From Thiobacillus sp. 65-29 (GTDB lineage: Bacteria > Pseudomonadota > Gammaproteobacteria > Burkholderiales > Thiobacillaceae): a stretch of 49,899 nt of DNA. Each line of letters starts with the position of its first letter. The stretch's first letter is position 1. Location: NCBI GenBank assembly GCA_001899775.1, contig MKWN01000030.1, forward strand, positions 24,404-74,302. The letters run 5' to 3'. The position numbers and the translations under genes were made by a program. The notes beneath the pieces are model-generated. The model was given only the letters and a program-made list of their open reading frames with translations, searched no databases and was not told the origin of the DNA. Shown in pieces: positions 47,627 through 49,899 of this stretch.

Positions 47627-49870
47627 TCAGGCGACGCAGTCGACGTAATAGCGCGCCTGGCCGTCGACGACTTCCTCGACCAGTCCGTGCACATCGGCCT
47701 CGAAGCCCGGAAAGCGCTCGTTGAACTCACGCGTGAACTGCAGGTAGCGCACGATGGTGGCGTTGAAGCGCTCGCCCGGGATCAGCAGCGGGATGCCGGG
47801 CGGATAAGGGGTGACCAGCATGGCGGTGATACGTCCCTCGAGCTTGTCGATCTCGACACGCTCGATCTCGCGGTGCGCCATCTTGGCGAAGGCATCCGCC
47901 GGTCTCATCGCCGGCGCCATCTCCGACAGATACATTTCAGTGGTCAGGCGCGCCACGTCCTTCGCCTTGTAAATGGCATGGATCTGGTCGCACAGGTCCT
48001 TGAGCCCCGTCTTCTCGTAGCGCGGATGTTTCTCGATGAATTCCGGCAGCACGCGCCACAGGGGCTGATTCTCGTCGTAATCGGCCTTGAACTGCTGCAG
48101 CGCGGTCACCAGCGTATTCCAGCGGCCCTTGGTGATGCCGATGGTGAACATGATGAAGAACGAATAGAGCCCTGTCTTCTCGACGATGACGCCGTGCTCG
48201 GAGAGGTATTTGGTGACGATCGCCGCCGGAATGCCCCAGTCGGCGAACGCGCCGTCGACGTCCAGCCCCGGCGTGATGACCGTGGCCTTGATCGGGTCGA
48301 GCATGTTGAAACCGGGGGCGACGTTGCCGAACTCGTGCCAGCGCGCGCCGGCCTCGAGCATCCAGTCCTCGCGGTCGCCCACGCCTTCCTCCGCCAGTTT
48401 TTCCGGCCCCCACACCTTGAACCACCAGGAGTCGCCGAACTCTTCGTCGACCTTGCGCATGGCGCGGCGGAAATCCAGCGCCTCGCGGATCGATTCCTCC
48501 ACCAGTGCCATGCCGCCAGGCGGCTCCATCATCGCCGCCGCGACGTCGCACGAGGCGATGATCGCGTACTGCGGCGAGGTCGACATGTGCATCAGATAGG
48601 CTTCGTTGAAGCGATGGAAGTCGAGCTTGCGCGTCTCCGAATCCTGCACCAGGATCTGCGAGGCCTGCGAGAGGCCGGCCAGCAGCTTGTGCGTCGACTG
48701 CGTGGCGAACACCAGCGCGTCCCTGGCACGCGGGCGATCTCGCCCGATGGCGTGCATGCCGCGGTAGAAGTCGTGGAAGGTCGCGTGCGGCAGCCAGGCC
48801 TCGTCGAAATGCAGGGTGTCGATGTAGTCGCCGAGCAGTTCCTTGATCATGTCGACGTTGTAGAGAATGCCGTCGTAGGTCGACTGGGTGATGGTGAGGA
48901 TGCGCGGCTTGCGCTTCACGTCCCTGGCGAACGGATGCGCGGCGATCTTCTTCTGGATGTTCTCGGGACGGAACTCGTCCAGCGGAATCGGCCCGATGAT
49001 GCCGTAATGGTTGCGCGTCGGCGTGAGGAAGATCGGGATCGCGCCGCACATGATGATCGCGTGCAGGATCGACTTGTGGCAATTGCGGTCGACCACGACG
49101 ATGTCGCCCGGCGCGACGGTCGCGTGCCACACCATCTTGTTCGACGACGAGGTGCCATTGGTGACGAAGAACAGGTGGTCGCAGTTGAAGATGCGCGCGG
49201 CATTGCGTTCGGACGACGCCACCGGTCCGGTGTGGTCGAGCAACTGGCCCAGTTCGTCGACCGCGTTGCAGACGTCGGCGCGCAGCAGATTCTCGCCGAA
49301 GAACTGGTGGAACATCTGGCCGATCGGCGATTTCAGGAAGGCGACGCCGCCGGAGTGGCCGGGGCAGTGCCAGGAGTACGACCCGTCGGCGGCGTAGTGG
49401 GTGAGCGCACGGAAGAACGGCGGCACCAGCGAATCCAGATAGGCGCGCGCCTCGCGCCCGATGTAGCGGGCGAGGAATTCCGGCGTGTCCTCCAGCATGT
49501 GGATGAAGCCGTTCAACTCGCGCAGGATGTCGTTCGGGATGTGGCGCGCGGTGCGTGTCTCGCCGTGCAGGAAGATCGGAATTTCGGCGTTGCGGAAACG
49601 CACCTCCTCGACGAAGGCACGCAGTTTCTGCAGCGCCTTGTCGGCCTCGTCGGCCGTGCCCGCCAGTTCCTCATCGTCGATCGACAGGATGAACGCGGAC
49701 GCACGCGCCTGCTGCTGGGCGAACGAGGTCAGATCGCCGTAATTGGTGACCCCCAGCACCTCCATGCCTTCCTTCTCGATCGCTGCCGCAAGCGTGCGGA
49801 TGCCCAGGCCCGACGCATTCTCGGAGCGGAAGTCTTCATCGATGATGACTACGGGAAAACGGAAGCGCAT
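47627..49870 (-). CDS. Fold-type I PLP amino-acid decarboxylase (Orn/Lys/Arg family)
   Basis: A 747-residue enzyme of the large bacterial lysine/arginine/ornithine decarboxylase family. An N-terminal response-regulator-like wing domain (VVIIDEDFRSENASGLGIRTL) is followed by the PLP core. The core has YSWHCPGHSGGVAFLKSP near residue 168, FFVTNGTSSSNKMVWHATV near residue 237, VDRNCHKSILHA near residue 262, HFDEAWLPHATFH near residue 353 and the PLP lysine in FATQSTHKLLAGLSQAS near residue 395. The C-terminal domain has TPYPPGIPLLIPGERF. Length is closer to AdiA (755) than LdcC (713), but substrate choice cannot be read safely from sequence. Products would be polyamines, or the enzyme could consume protons under acid stress. 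Confidence 0.9.
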   Translation of the reverse strand: MRFRFPVVIIDEDFRSENASGLGIRTLAAAIEKEGMEVLGVTNYGDLTSFAQQQARASAFILSIDDEELAGTADEADKALQKLRAFVEEVRFRNAEIPIFLHGETRTARHIPNDILRELNGFIHMLEDTPEFLARYIGREARAYLDSLVPPFFRALTHYAADGSYSWHCPGHSGGVAFLKSPIGQMFHQFFGENLLRADVCNAVDELGQLLDHTGPVASSERNAARIFNCDHLFFVTNGTSSSNKMVWHATVAPGDIVVVDRNCHKSILHAIIMCGAIPIFLTPTRNHYGIIGPIPLDEFRPENIQKKIAAHPFARDVKRKPRILTITQSTYDGILYNVDMIKELLGDYIDTLHFDEAWLPHATFHDFYRGMHAIGRDRPRARDALVFATQSTHKLLAGLSQASQILVQDSETRKLDFHRFNEAYLMHMSTSPQYAIIASCDVAAAMMEPPGGMALVEESIREALDFRRAMRKVDEEFGDSWWFKVWGPEKLAEEGVGDREDWMLEAGARWHEFGNVAPGFNMLDPIKATVITPGLDVDGAFADWGIPAAIVTKYLSEHGVIVEKTGLYSFFIMFTIGITKGRWNTLVTALQQFKADYDENQPLWRVLPEFIEKHPRYEKTGLKDLCDQIHAIYKAKDVARLTTEMYLSEMAPAMRPADAFAKMAHREIERVEIDKLEGRITAMLVTPYPPGIPLLIPGERFNATIVRYLQFTREFNERFPGFEADVHGLVEEVVDGQARYYVDCVA

Positions 49871-49899
49871 GGCGGGTACACCGTGAGGAGTGATGGGGG

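Noticed and set aside
1..49899. tRNA, rRNA, transposase, integrase or phage genes
   Set aside because: None was recognised on either strand; the mobile character of the region is limited to short non-coding repeats.

Overview
The window is GC-rich chromosomal DNA from a proteobacterium, most probably a betaproteobacterium of the Nitrosomonadales/Rhodocyclales type. The basis is gene order and content: rpe-gph-trpE beside apaG, rpsF-priB-rpsR-rplI followed by dnaB and alr, rpoE-rseA-rseB-rseC-mucD beside nadB, a PEP-CTERM protein, and denitrification- and anaerobiosis-linked genes (nsrR, DUF2249, NnrS-like, ubiTUV). This is inference from synteny and protein character; no search was possible. 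No rRNA, tRNA, CRISPR array, prophage or transposase was seen.

Layout. 1-830: a YeeE/YedE transporter running off the left edge, with a TusA-like partner (thiosulfate/sulfur uptake). 956-1430: a dense array of dispersed GC-rich repeats. 1451-4509: trpE, gph and rpe on the minus strand, separated by two unusual inverted repeats built of heptamers. 4607-9030 (plus strand): apaG, the lytic transglycosylase mltA and the copper ATPase copA. 9001-9171: two opposed heptamer arrays at the copA/tonB-like junction. 9137-14829: a TonB-family protein, a dienelactone-hydrolase-like protein, an exported beta-propeller/thioredoxin pair, mogA, ilvE, a small zinc-finger protein and a DUF302 protein. 14955-20304: an envelope/exopolysaccharide locus with a PEP-CTERM protein behind a sigma-54-type promoter, a BcsS-like barrel, a PilZ-bearing cellulose-synthase-like enzyme and a divergent phosphomannomutase/phosphoglucomutase. 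20451-26474: CorA, a rhodanese-like lipoprotein without its catalytic Cys, Hsp20 with a sigma-32-type promoter, a trypsin-like protease with TPRs, a TetR regulator, a FadL-type porin and a cytochrome c'-like protein.

26728-34628 is the anaerobic/nitrogen-oxide part: a nitronate monooxygenase-like protein, NsrR, a divergent DUF2249/NnrS-like/FmdE operon, then an operon of a radical SAM protein, UbiU, UbiV, QueD and UbiT (oxygen-independent ubiquinone synthesis). 34920-39082 is the sigma-E envelope-stress operon (rpoE-rseA-rseB-rseC-mucD) plus a glutaredoxin. 39219-43387 holds nadB, ygfX, ygfZ and a CsgG-like protein. 43461-49870 holds alr, dnaB, the rplI-rpsR-priB-rpsF operon with a candidate S6:S18 autoregulatory leader, and a large PLP amino-acid decarboxylase.

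The most unusual DNA is non-coding. Three intergenic elements have arms of 7-bp units arranged as an inverted repeat around a GC-rich centre (2911-3020, 3706-3822, 9001-9171), and two of them fill the whole gap between neighbouring genes. A second repeat family (956-1430 and 30472-30790) carries an identical nested palindrome at both loci, 29 kb apart. A third family (5171-5296 and 21376-21497) shares a GGATAATCCGGG end. Several proteins lack an expected catalytic residue, and corA has no ordinary start codon ahead of its conserved N-terminal strand.
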